From Autumnicola edwardsiae (GTDB lineage: Bacteria > Bacteroidota > Bacteroidia > Flavobacteriales > Flavobacteriaceae), in the NCBI RefSeq assembly GCF_031846505.1, contig NZ_JAVRHP010000029.1:1-38041 (forward strand): 38,041 nucleotides of DNA, written 5' to 3'. Both the position numbers and the translations under genes were made by a program. Shown in pieces: positions 1 to 8,243 of the stretch. The notes under the pieces were generated by a model. The model saw only the letters and a list, made by a program, of their open reading frames with translations. It was not told the DNA's origin and did not search any database. Position 1 is the stretch's first letter; each line of letters begins with the position of its first letter.

Positions 1-180
1 GAAATTTCTGATATCCAGGAAATTGATATGTCTGGAGTCTTTATGCTATATTTTCTAAAACGAAAGGCACAAGAAAAAGGATTAGAAGTTAATTTTATAG
101 GTGTTGACAATGAAGTATTTAAATCTGCTTTAAAGTTCCTTGGGATAAGTCATATATTCGATAAGAAAGCGGCAGCTTGA
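1..180 (+). CDS. C-terminal fragment of a STAS-domain protein
   Basis: An open frame enters from the left edge and ends with TGA at 178-180, giving about 59 residues. The visible part has IDMSGVFMLYFLKRKA followed by a strand-helix pair (LEVNFIGVDNEVFKSALKFLG) and ends in KKAAA. This matches the second half of a STAS fold (anti-sigma-factor antagonist or sulfate-transporter tail), in which an acidic residue and DxSG motif precede the long helix. The phosphorylatable Ser is plausibly the S of DMSG. Whether it is a stand-alone STAS protein or the tail of a longer one cannot be told because the start lies outside the window. A strong terminator follows 20 bases downstream. Confidence 0.6.
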   Translation, partial: EISDIQEIDMSGVFMLYFLKRKAQEKGLEVNFIGVDNEVFKSALKFLGISHIFDKKAAA

Positions 181-201
181 ATATTCCAAATATTTATTAA
201 G

Positions 202-234
202 AAATCCCTCAGTCTTATCTGAGGGATTTTTTTA
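202..234 (+). terminator. Rho-independent terminator after the STAS gene
   Basis: An 11-bp perfect stem, AAATCCCTCAG (202-212) with CTGAGGGATTT (219-229), has a 6-base loop and runs into a T tract to 233. It ends the STAS transcript. Confidence 0.9.
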
Positions 235-636
235 TTAAAATATACTGTACCTGTACCGGAATATATAAGTTGAAGCGGAACCTGCTAAACAGACCTGTTT
301 TTTACTCTAAGCTTTATCTGCACTCTCCTTGGTTACAACCTGATTCATTAAAGAATTAAATTAACCTTATATGGTTTCTATATTTACCTGAGGTCCAGGT
401 TTATTCCTCATAGATATAAAAAAAAAGCAGCTATCCTTTAATCCTTCTAAATATTAGGGAAAATAAAATCAGCCCTGTCACAATACCAGTTAATCATAAA
501 GCTCTTAGTACAAGAATCATTTCATTGCTCTAAAACTTCTATTCACCTACACTCGCATGGCATTCAACGAAAAATTGAAAAATCTACGCCCTTAGCTAGT
601 AGTTTTACCTCATTATTAATCTTAAATCTTTTTATT
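235..636. other. Intergenic stretch upstream of the secreted-protein cluster
   Basis: No convincing ORF on either strand. It holds two small inverted repeats, AAACAG/CTGTTT near 288-301 and ACCTG/CAGGT near 387-402, and a TATATTTA that is one base off the bacteroidotal -7 box. No clear promoter for the downstream gene could be assigned. Confidence 0.4.
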
Positions 637-1281
637 ATGAAAAATTTTAAATCAATTTTCGCGTTAGCAGCAGTAATCGGTTTCCAGCAATTAAGTGCAC
701 AGGATAACAACGATACGAATATTGCTTCACACATTTTAGATGTAAACGTTCCTGAAGTTGCCTTATTGGATATTTATGATTCCAATACGGGAACTGAAGC
801 AGCAGCTATTATGTTCGACATGACCAATGTAACGCTCTCCGGAACAAATGCGGAGGCCGGGCTTTATGCTTTTGAAGACATTAGTTATACAGATTTGTAT
901 CTGAATTATACGAGCGTCGTAGCTAACGCAGCGAATACCGAAGGCTATGATCTAACAAGGAAGATCAATGTGCAATTTGAACCAGGTAGTACCTTCCCCG
1001 GAAACCTTGATCTGAGAATTATGCCAGAAGCACCAGTAATCATTACTGATGGAGGAACAGCAGACTCTGCAGGGACCGTGATACCAGGAGGTGTAGCCTT
1101 AGGTGCTACAGTGCCAATTGGAACTGATGCTTTACTGGTAGATAGTATTGAAAGTGTATATACCGGAGACCAGGATTATGGTGTAAGACTTACTTATAGC
1201 CTGGAGCAGAATGGAAACTTCGCAGGATATAACGCCGGAAGCTACCAGTCTACCATTGTATATACCCTTACAGATTTATAA
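637..1281 (+). CDS. Secreted beta-rich protein, candidate fibre subunit 1
   Basis: 214 residues. A Sec signal peptide is clear: K near the start, hydrophobic run FALAAVIGF, then LSAQ with predicted cleavage at about residue 21. The mature part is beta-rich, almost free of Lys and rich in Gly, Thr, Ala and Tyr. It ends in a strand pair, TYSLEQNG...SYQSTIVYTLTDL, like the last strands of small Ig-like pilus subunits (DUF4402 or spore-coat-U type). A YTGDQDYG motif recurs as YTGDGEGTGY in the protein at 5414-6001, so these are probably distant paralogues. It is the only intact gene in the left half of the cluster and is separated from the next gene by its own strong terminator. This is what one expects of a major subunit made in excess. 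Function is inferred from layout; I do not recognise the family with certainty. Confidence 0.6.
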   Translation: MKNFKSIFALAAVIGFQQLSAQDNNDTNIASHILDVNVPEVALLDIYDSNTGTEAAAIMFDMTNVTLSGTNAEAGLYAFEDISYTDLYLNYTSVVANAANTEGYDLTRKINVQFEPGSTFPGNLDLRIMPEAPVIITDGGTADSAGTVIPGGVALGATVPIGTDALLVDSIESVYTGDQDYGVRLTYSLEQNGNFAGYNAGSYQSTIVYTLTDL

Positions 1282-1308
1282 TGCCTTTTTTGCCCCATTT
1301 TTTCAAAG

Positions 1309-1340
1309 GCTCTTTACACCTACGTAAAGAGCTTTTTTTT
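1309..1340 (+). terminator. Strong terminator behind the first secreted subunit gene
   Basis: A 9-bp perfect stem, GCTCTTTAC (1309-1317) with GTAAAGAGC (1324-1332), is followed by eight T residues. It isolates the 637-1281 gene transcriptionally from the chaperone-like and barrel genes, apart from read-through. Confidence 0.92.
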
Positions 1341-1452
1341 GATCAATAAAGGTTCGTTAGCATTGTTTTTCAGGTAGTGTCCCTGAAACAACCATTCAAC
1401 TATACTAACATTCCATCTATCGAAAATAACCTGGTAAAGTAACCTTAGCTTC

Positions 1453-1460
1453 TAGCTTTG
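1453..1460 (+). promoter_or_regulatory. Candidate -7 promoter element for the chaperone-like gene
   Basis: TAGCTTTG matches the bacteroidotal TAnnTTTG -7 box and sits 26 bases before the ATG at 1487. No clean TTTG -33 element is seen at the usual distance, so the call rests on one box and on the terminator just upstream. Confidence 0.45.
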
Positions 1461-1486
1461 TAGATATATCATTTAAGACAAAACAC

Positions 1487-2273
1487 ATGAAAAATCTTAT
1501 TCTAGCCGCAGCCTTCTTTCTACTAGTTATAGGCAATGCCTTTAGCAGCGTAGTCATATTAAACGGGCTTACCCATACTTACTCTGGAAGACCAGGAGAT
1601 TACATACAAGGAACTCGTCCTAATGAACACTACAGATCGGGAACAACGAATTACTTTCAGGCTAAATGATGTTCTATTCTCCTGCGGAACTACAAGAGTG
1701 TTCAGTGAGAACACTTCACATGGCCAGTCTTCAAAAACATGGTTTGAAGGGAGCCTTATGGATAAAGTGTTACTCCCCAGAGAAAAATACATTTATAAGT
1801 ATAGGATTCAAATTCCAAAGAATTCTGCTCTAAAAGGGTCTTTCTGGAGTGCTCTTATTATTGAAGTTGAGAAACCTGTAAAAGAAGAAAAATTAACAGC
1901 AAATATAGATCTGAATACTAAAATCCGCTATGCTGTAGGACTTATTACGAATGTCAATCAATTCAGTGAAGTCACACTTGATTTTGAAAACATTGAACTT
2001 GTTAACGATATAGAAAAAAACAACTTTCTGGAAATAAATCTATTCAATGCCTCCAGGTTTGTTGAAGGAGTAAGACTTTCTCTTGAAGTTTATAACGCCA
2101 AAGGTGAAAAAGTGTTGGAAAAGAACTCTGAAAGGCCAATGGTTTTCCCAAATATGTGTAAAGAGTTTGTATTGGACATACACGAACTGGAAAAAGGAGA
2201 TTATGAATGTATCCTGATTGCAGACTCCCGAAAAGAATTTGTAGGAACGAACTTAAGCCTCAGTATTAAATAG
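1487..2273 (+). pseudogene. Periplasmic chaperone-like two-Ig protein, frameshifted
   Basis: Two overlapping frames make up one gene. The first (from 1487) has a signal peptide (LILAAAFFLLVIGNAFS) and reads ...YSGRPGDYIQGT before losing homology and stopping at 1669. The second (open to 2273) continues VLMNTTDREQRITFRLND. Dropping one base near 1616 joins them into about 261 residues. The product has the order seen in WxL-interacting/DUF916-like or PapD-like chaperones: a first Ig domain with 'G...N.T...ITFRLND', an 'IPKNSALKGSFWSALIIEVE' edge strand, then a second domain with LFNASRFVEGVRLSLEVYN and a final ELEKGDYECILIA strand. It would act in the periplasm on the neighbouring secreted subunits. 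Either the gene is inactivated in this strain or the base is a sequencing error. The family link is by pattern, not by a search. Confidence 0.6.
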
Positions 2274-2307
2274 ATCGAAGTCTTTTTAATCTTTAAATAC
2301 TTAACCT

Positions 2308-5285
2308 ATGAAAAATATCGCATCAAATATCAGTTATATTATCCTGTTTCTTTTTTTTAGTTGTAAGGGAGAGTTGAAGAACGATAGTTTTGATGCAATT
2401 CCCAATCCTATTACCACAGAAGAAGAAAGCTTTATTTTAGAGAACGAATTCATTGAGGAAGCTAGTGATAATAGCCAGTCTAAGGAAGAATATTCCATTA
2501 AAGAAAAAACATCTTCAAAATCAAATCAGAAAGTTCAAAAAGAAATAGAAGAGAGTGCTTTAACATCTGTAAAACAGGAAAGCAAACAAGTAGAGAAGCA
2601 AACAATTGCCGCCTTTACTTCTGTGAAAAATAATTCTGAACCGGTAGAACTGGAGATTGAATTAATGAATACAAAGGATATATATATATACCTGGAAAAA
2701 AACAAACTATTTCACTGGAAGTGGAAATAGAGAAAGGTCAGGCAGATTCATTATCAATCCAGGCGAGAATGCCCGAGAACTGGAGCCTTATTTCCTCAAG
2801 CACGCTGGAGAATATTCAGTCGGGAAACAAGAAGTTCGCTTTAATAAGCCTATATATTCCGAAGAACGCATCTCCCGGAGAGAATACCTTTAAGTTATTG
2901 GTGATAGATGACAATGGTATACTAATTAAAGAAAAAGAAATAAACATTGAAATAGCTGAAAATTATGACCTAGAGGTTTTTAATATTTCAAGTCCTCAAA
3001 GTGTGAAGGCTGGAGAAGAAATAGAGGCTATGTATGGAATTAGGAATAACGGGAATATAACCCAGGAATTACTTTTGGATTCTAACGGGGATATTAATGA
3101 TGAAGAATCCTTAATTATTACTCCAGATTCTTTAATGACTATACAGGTTTCAAAAAAGACTGAGGCAAAGGTTTATTATCTTATGAACGTAAGCACTTAT
3201 TTGAATGTAAAAAGCACTACAGAAGACAAATCATATAGGGCCTATTCCAGTACTACCGTTTTTCCCAGTAAAATCAAGGAGAAAGATGCGTTTTTCAGGT
3301 TTCCTGTGAGAGCGAGTTTAAATTATAACAGTCATACTTATAAAGACAATCATTTTTCTACTATTTCGGCAGAATTAAGAGGAGACGGTTATCTTGATCT
3401 GGCTAAAAACCATCATCTTAACTTTACCTTTAGGGCTCCACAACAGCAGACCCTTAAGCGATTTGGGGTAACAGATCAATACAGCATTATCTATAATTAC
3501 AAAGATAAGACTACCGTATATCTTGGCGATCATGCCTACTTCATCAATAGGTTGGGTTTTAACAGCAGGTATGGGATGGGCTTTAGGATAGATCAAAAGT
3601 ATAAAGACTGGCTATTTACCGCCTATTATTCCAAGCCTAGACTTTACAGCTTTAATTCGGCTCCTCTTTATGGTGTGAAAAGTGTGTACCGGGTAAATGA
3701 TTCACTATTTATAGGTGCTTCCCTGGCAGCTTCAAAAGGTACTCTGCAGGGAGCCAGCCGCCAAATTGAGGCAAACCCTAATGAAAAAGGCCAGATCGCT
3801 ACGGTTAACCTTGATTATAAAAACCAAGGCACCAGCATAGAAGCTGAATTGTCAGGAAGTTTTACAAATAAGGCTTCAGATTTTGCCGGTTACCTGAACC
3901 TCGTACAAAATTTTGAAAATTTAACCTATAGCGGCACCTTAAGTTTGTCTGGAGAAAATTACTTCGGGACCATGAGAAACAGCCTGCAATATTCTAACAG
4001 TCTTTTCTATAAACTGAGTAAATGGAATTTTGCCGCAGGACAAACCGTATCTAGAGTGAATAGACGTTTAGATCCCTTATTTTATGCGGCTGAACCTTAC
4101 TATGAAAATTTCTATGCTCTTGTAGGATATCGCTTCAATAAAAAGCATTATGTAAATGTAAGAGCAGATAAGCGAGAGCGTGAAGACCAGCTTGAACCCA
4201 AATCTTATTTTTATAAAGAACATGGTATTCTTTACCGCTATTTATATTCCGGAGAAACGTTTCATTTCAACTTTAATGGCCGTATTGCCAAAACCAGCAA
4301 TTTATTGCTAGAGAATAATGCCTATAGAAATTCTTTCTCTCATAACCTTAATGGATCCTACAGGATGATAGAGGGATTAACATTAAGAGCTGGTATAAAT
4401 CATAACTATAACAATCGCTACGGAAATAGTAGCAATAGTACAAACTATACCCGTTACCACATGGGACTTAACTACAACTTTAATCGGAATATACGTATTA
4501 ACGCAACTTATAATAGTGGATTTAGCCCCGATGAAAGTTACTTGAGGAGGGATTTTATAAATTCCAATATTCTGCTAAGACTTAATAAAAACCATCAATT
4601 TGAATTTAGGGCAAATTATTACCAAAATGCCGGAATATTAAACAGAAAAGAGCTTTTAGCACTGGGCAAATATAACTATACCTTCGGCGTGCCTTTAAAA
4701 AGAGTACTGGATCAGGGAAGTTTGCAAGGAGTGATATTTTCTCAGAATGCGGCAATATCAGTTGAAAATATTAAAATTATAGCTGCGGGACATAAAATTG
4801 CTACCGATAAAAAAGGAAGATTTGAACTTAATAATCTTCCCCTTGGTAAAAACTATTTATTTATAGAGGAAGCTTCTCTGCCAGAAGGAGTAGTTGTTAG
4901 TAAAAAAGCTCCAATGGAAATAGATATTAGCAATGATAAAACTCAAAATTTGTCTTTTGAACTGGTACAGGGTGGAAATATTAATGGAACCGTTCAACTT
5001 ATAAAGGGAAAAGATACTTTAGGTTTCCAGGGTTATATAAAACTTACCAATGAGGAGTTTAGCTATTTTGTCGAGTCTGATAACGATGGCCTGTTTGCCT
5101 TTAAAAATATTGTACCCGGTAATTATAATCTGGACCTGGTAAGGTTTAAAGAAGAAGATTATGAAAGTTTACAAAATACCCAAATAAATGTCAAAGGAGG
5201 AAGTGTCGCTACTATCCTAATACCGCTCACCCCGAAAGAACGTAAAATTAAATTCAGCAAAAAGAATTTCAGTTTAGGTAAATAA
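2308..5285 (+). pseudogene. Usher-like outer-membrane protein, out of frame at a TA tract
   Basis: One gene split between two frames. The first (2308-2730, 140 residues) has a signal sequence with a lipobox-like FFSC (Cys19) and a low-complexity Glu/Lys/Ser linker, then turns into nonsense after NTKDIYIY. The second is open from 2670 to 5285. Joining them by one TA unit gives NTKDIYIPGKKQTISLEVEI, which restores the start of a NEW3-like domain and a protein of about 991 residues. Order: lipobox and linker (1-120); two Ig/NEW3-like domains (about 125-310, with MPENWSLI and IPKNASPGENTF); a long stretch of short Tyr/Asn-rich amphipathic strands typical of an outer-membrane beta-barrel (about 325-790); two carboxypeptidase-regulatory-like domains at the end. 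Barrel plus terminal Ig domains between chaperone and subunit genes suggests an usher role; that is inference. A GTG at 2721 is a possible internal start. Confidence 0.6.
2679..2690 (+). repeat. (TA)6 dinucleotide tract inside the usher-like gene
   Basis: Six TA units lie exactly at the point where the reading frame of the usher-like gene breaks. With five units the frame reads through (GAT ATA TAT ATA CCT GGA). With six, translation stops at 2728-2730. The tract is short, so spontaneous slippage would be infrequent, but the position is diagnostic. Confidence 0.85.
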
Positions 5286-5413
5286 GTATGAGATGAGCAT
5301 AACAGGAATAAAAAAAAACAAACAATGATGAACCTGTCTGCTGGCCAAGCAGGGATATGCGAATTGCTCCCTTTTGCTATCTGAAGACTAATAAAAACGA
5401 CAAATACCAGCAT

Positions 5414-6001
5414 ATGAAAAATCAGCATATACAACAAAGCCTCGTTCTTTTCTTATTCCTATGGATTGGAATAAGTTCCCGGGGTCAGGAAACAATCAAT
5501 GCTTCAAACCCAAGTTCGTTCATTTTGGGAGGAGGCCAGGAGTCTTCTACAGCTGTAGTTGATTTGCAGCCAATAGCAATCACAGATCTTGAGCCAGATC
5601 CTGCTACCGGTTTTTCCGGCAGTACAATAGGAATGGAGGCAGGAAATCCTTTTACCGGAACCGGAAGCCCCAGCACCGGAGAATTTTGGCTGAATTTCAC
5701 TTATAGATCACATAACTATCAGAATGCGAGAATTTTTGCAAGTATTAATCAGCCTATTCCAGGGGATATGATAATTAGCATTCAAGTTGTAAACACTGCC
5801 AAGGTAAACGGAGTATTTAATGCCAACCCAAATAGCAACCCAATTAATTTATCTACGAGTGAGCAGGTTATTGTATATGACTTTACAAGTGGATATACCG
5901 GGGATGGAGAAGGAACAGGATATCTAATACAATATAATATTACAAACCCGAGCTCTCTTTCCTTACCTCCCGGTTTTGAAATAGTGTTTGAAATAAAATA
6001 A
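5414..6001 (+). CDS. Secreted beta-rich protein, candidate fibre subunit 2
   Basis: 195 residues from the ATG at 5414. A longer in-frame start at 5357 would place 19 charged residues before the signal peptide, so it is unlikely. The signal peptide is LVLFLFLWIGISSRGQ. The mature part contains GEFWLNFTYRSHNYQNARIF, QVIVYDFTSGYTGDGEGTGY and a last strand, GFEIVFEIK. The YTG.G..GY segment parallels YTGDQDYG in the 637-1281 protein. There is no lipobox and no type IX C-terminal domain, so it would be periplasmic or exported by the neighbouring outer-membrane protein. It starts about 130 bases after the barrel gene and lies 7 bases before the next subunit gene, in one transcription unit. Intact, unlike its neighbours on both sides. 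Confidence 0.6.
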   Translation: MKNQHIQQSLVLFLFLWIGISSRGQETINASNPSSFILGGGQESSTAVVDLQPIAITDLEPDPATGFSGSTIGMEAGNPFTGTGSPSTGEFWLNFTYRSHNYQNARIFASINQPIPGDMIISIQVVNTAKVNGVFNANPNSNPINLSTSEQVIVYDFTSGYTGDGEGTGYLIQYNITNPSSLSLPPGFEIVFEIK

Positions 6002-6008
6002 ACTAATT

Positions 6009-6588
6009 ATGAAAAAGTTAATTATACTTCCGTTGCTCCTTTTGGTTTCTAGCACAGTTTTAAGTCAGATTTTACTAGGCACCCTGGATGTAACAGGAAT
6101 GCCGACCTTTATCCAATCCCTTGATGAAATAGTCAGGGAGGCGGGACTTGATGATACCACCGTAGGCTTTGAAAGTGACTTTGATGCCAACCTGATAGGA
6201 TTTGTTTTAGACCCCCTACTACTTTTAGGTTCAGAACTGGTTTGTGAAGCGAATGTATTTCGCTATAGTGTATATTCATGCACAAAATGCCCCGGCTAAT
6301 TTTATTCTTGAAGCCCGGACATATCTTAATAGTGGCAAACGCTTTCCTGAAATAAGCCTTTACGATGCTCTACCGTTACAACCATTAGGGCCGCGAGACC
6401 TTACTCCCGAAAATGGGGGTAATTATATCCCTGTTCCGAATGACAGATCCCAGGCGATTAAAGTTTTTGAGTTCATAGGATGCAGGACAGATATCCCTGT
6501 TCAGTTTAGAATTAGGGCTAGTTCACTGGTTCCTGCCCGTAGCAGCAATTTTCAAATCTTTTATACAGTAGTGGGTAGTGTGTTATGA
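6009..6588 (+). pseudogene. Secreted protein, candidate fibre subunit 3, frameshifted
   Basis: A signal peptide (LIILPLLLLVSSTVLSQ) opens a frame that runs well to ELVCEANVFRYSVY and then derails, stopping at 6297-6299. The next frame continues IHAQNAPANFILEARTYLNS and stops at 6586-6588. One surplus base between about 6268 and 6277 explains the break; the joined product would have about 192 residues. Its C-terminal part (PVQFRIRASSLVPARSSNFQIFYTVVGSVL) ends in the same kind of final beta-strand as the other two secreted proteins. This is the last gene of the cluster, 7 bases after subunit 2. The second frame has a GTG at 6244, but no signal peptide would precede it, so a separate gene is unlikely. 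Confidence 0.6.
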
Positions 6589-7085
6589 TATGCCTTCTAG
6601 TATTTGACCGGAATATCAATACCCTAAAAATCAGTATAATTTAAAATGCACAACGGGTTCTACTACTTTATTTATAAAATAAAAGCTAATCAAATGGTTT
6701 TTTGAGTAATTTTTAGGCTTTGACTTTTATAATTTATGAATTACAATAATTCTAAACATTAATATTTCTTTATATAAAGTGTGTAGGTAAAACTCAGGAA
6801 TAGCAGGAGGGTAACACGCCGTGCAGGTTACGTGCTATCTTATCACCATAGTTTTCAGTATTTTAATATTTTAAATTCTTTGTAATTAATACTAGAACTC
6901 CTATGAACACGGGAATTTCTCATTAAAAATTGAAGAATCTGCAATTCAACAGATAGAAAAATTAGAACTTATAATGTACCTGTGAAAACCTAATATTTCG
7001 AACTTTTTTATAAAAATGTGCTTATGCCAGTAGGAGTGAGAAGTTTTTTATGAAAAATATTCGTAGTGGCACGCTCATTTATGGT
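6589..7085. other. Gene-free A+T-rich stretch
   Basis: No convincing gene. A short open stretch near 6895-6982 (SYEHGNFSLKIEESAIQQIE, then a stop) could be the tail of a lost gene, but it is too short to assign. There is an imperfect palindrome, GTAAC...GTTAC, around 6811-6831. The stretch separates the decayed secretion cluster from a transposase remnant, which fits an eroding accessory region. Confidence 0.4.
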
Positions 7086-7500
7086 TTATAATAGCAGGTT
7101 AAATTTTGCATATTCTATAAGTGCCATTTTTCCTAATGCATCATGAGGTCTTTGATGATTGTAATCATCCATCCACATTTGAGTTTGTTCTCTTACCTGA
7201 TCCTAGTCTTCAAAAATGTATTTATTTAAAACCCCTCTTCTTTAAGTCCCATTAAATTTTAATAAAAGCGTTCTGTATAGGTTTTCCTCGCTGGATATAC
7301 TGGAAATCTATTCAATGCATCTGGCTCCGCTCTGAAGCTATTTTAGCAATGAACTCCGGGCCATTATCCATTCTCATCTTCTGAGGTTTTGTTATTGGGT
7401 TGATTAAATGGTTTAACACCCAAATTACCCTATTGCTGGGTAGGGAAAAATCAACTTCGATATGAAGTAATTCCCGGATGTAATCATCAATATCCCATTT
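7086..7500 (-). pseudogene. Eroded IS3-family transposase (OrfB C-terminal part)
   Basis: The reverse strand still shows the catalytic-domain landmarks of an IS3-type (IS407/IS51-like) OrfB, spread over several frames with stops. In order: RELLHIEVDFSLPSNRVIWVL (about 7480-7420), MRMDNGPEFIAKI with the second catalytic Asp (about 7380-7340), a degenerate IDFQYIQRGKP segment, and the C-terminal MWMDDYNHQRPHDALGKMAL ending ...KFNLLL, stop at 7086-7088. The N-terminal half, OrfA and recognisable terminal inverted repeats are absent. It is inactive and old. Its position next to a cluster with three frameshifts supports decay in this region. Confidence 0.85.
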
Positions 7501-7533
7501 TTAAAGGTAAACTTTATTTATTCCACTATAATT

Positions 7534-7576
7534 CCCTTCCTTTTCAAGGAAGGGAGGCCATAAGGCCGGGGTGGTC
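7534..7576. repeat. Palindromic intergenic repeat downstream of the his operon
   Basis: CCCTTCCTT (7534-7542) and AAGGAAGGG (7546-7554) form a 9-bp hairpin with a TTC loop, followed by GGCC-ATAA-GGCC and GGGGTGGTC. The composition is far from the A+T-rich surroundings. It lies just past the hisIE stop and could also act as a weak transcription end, but no T tract follows on the his strand. A shorter CCCCC/GGGGG relative is found inside hisH. Confidence 0.65.
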
Positions 7577-7587
7577 CGTAACCTATT

Positions 7588-8205
7588 CTAATGCCTTTCT
7601 TCAAGCACTTTTACCACATCTTTTAAAGAATATCCTTTTGCCTTCAGTAAAATCAGGTAATGGAAAAGCAAATCTGCACTTTCATTCAGGAATAATTCTT
7701 CGTTATCATCTTTTGCTTCAATAACTGTTTCCACAGCCTCTTCCCCTACTTTCTGAGCGATCTTGTTGATTCCTTCATCAAAAAGAGAAACCACATAACT
7801 GGATTTATCCTCTCGTAATTCCGGCTCCACCTCACTCATTCTTTTGCGTTTCGCTATAATTCCTTCCAATTGAGAAAGAAACCCAAAATTAGGCTCATTT
7901 TCTTCGGCCCAGCAAGTATCTGTTCCCTTATGGCAGGTAGGACCTTCAGGATTTACACTAATTAACAGCGTATCATTATCACAATCATTTTTAATAGCGA
8001 CAAGATGAAGAAAATTGCCACTTTCCTCGCCTTTTGTCCATAGCCTGTTTTTGGTCCTGCTGAAAAATGTTACTTTTTTGGTCTCGCTGGTCTTCAGGAA
8101 AGCTTCTTCGTTCATGTAGCCAAGCATCAGCACATTTTTTGTTGAAGCATCCTGAATAATGGCTGGAACGAGTCCGTCACCGTTTTTATTAAAGTCTATG
8201 TTCAT
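7588..8205 (-). CDS. hisIE: Phosphoribosyl-AMP cyclohydrolase / phosphoribosyl-ATP pyrophosphatase
   Basis: 205 residues, the usual length of the fused HisIE. Steps 2 and 3 of histidine synthesis: PR-ATP to PR-AMP (HisE), then ring opening of PR-AMP (HisI). The N-terminal HisI part (1 to about 105) has VLMLGYMNEEAF, the metal-binding NDCDNDTLL and the zinc cysteines in PTCHKGTDTCW. The C-terminal HisE part (about 110-205) has KIAQKVGEEAVETVIEA with the acidic Mg-binding residues and the helix LLFHYLILL. Last gene of the operon, 38 bases after hisF. Intact. Confidence 0.97.
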   Translation of the reverse strand: MNIDFNKNGDGLVPAIIQDASTKNVLMLGYMNEEAFLKTSETKKVTFFSRTKNRLWTKGEESGNFLHLVAIKNDCDNDTLLISVNPEGPTCHKGTDTCWAEENEPNFGFLSQLEGIIAKRKRMSEVEPELREDKSSYVVSLFDEGINKIAQKVGEEAVETVIEAKDDNEELFLNESADLLFHYLILLKAKGYSLKDVVKVLEERH

Positions 8206-8243
8206 CTTATAATTTTGTAAATCTTAAACTTTGATTTTTTTAT

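Noticed and set aside
1600..1680. Programmed ribosomal frameshift in the chaperone-like gene
   Set aside because: No slippery heptamer, stop-codon context or downstream pseudoknot was visible at the break.
2721..5285. Barrel ORF as an independent gene from GTG 2721
   Set aside because: It would have no signal peptide, although the product is clearly an outer-membrane protein. The upstream frame supplies the signal sequence, and joining at the TA tract restores a domain start.
6244..6588. Separate gene starting at GTG 6244
   Set aside because: Its first residues match nothing, and the preceding frame supplies the signal peptide and a continuous fold; one frameshifted gene explains both.
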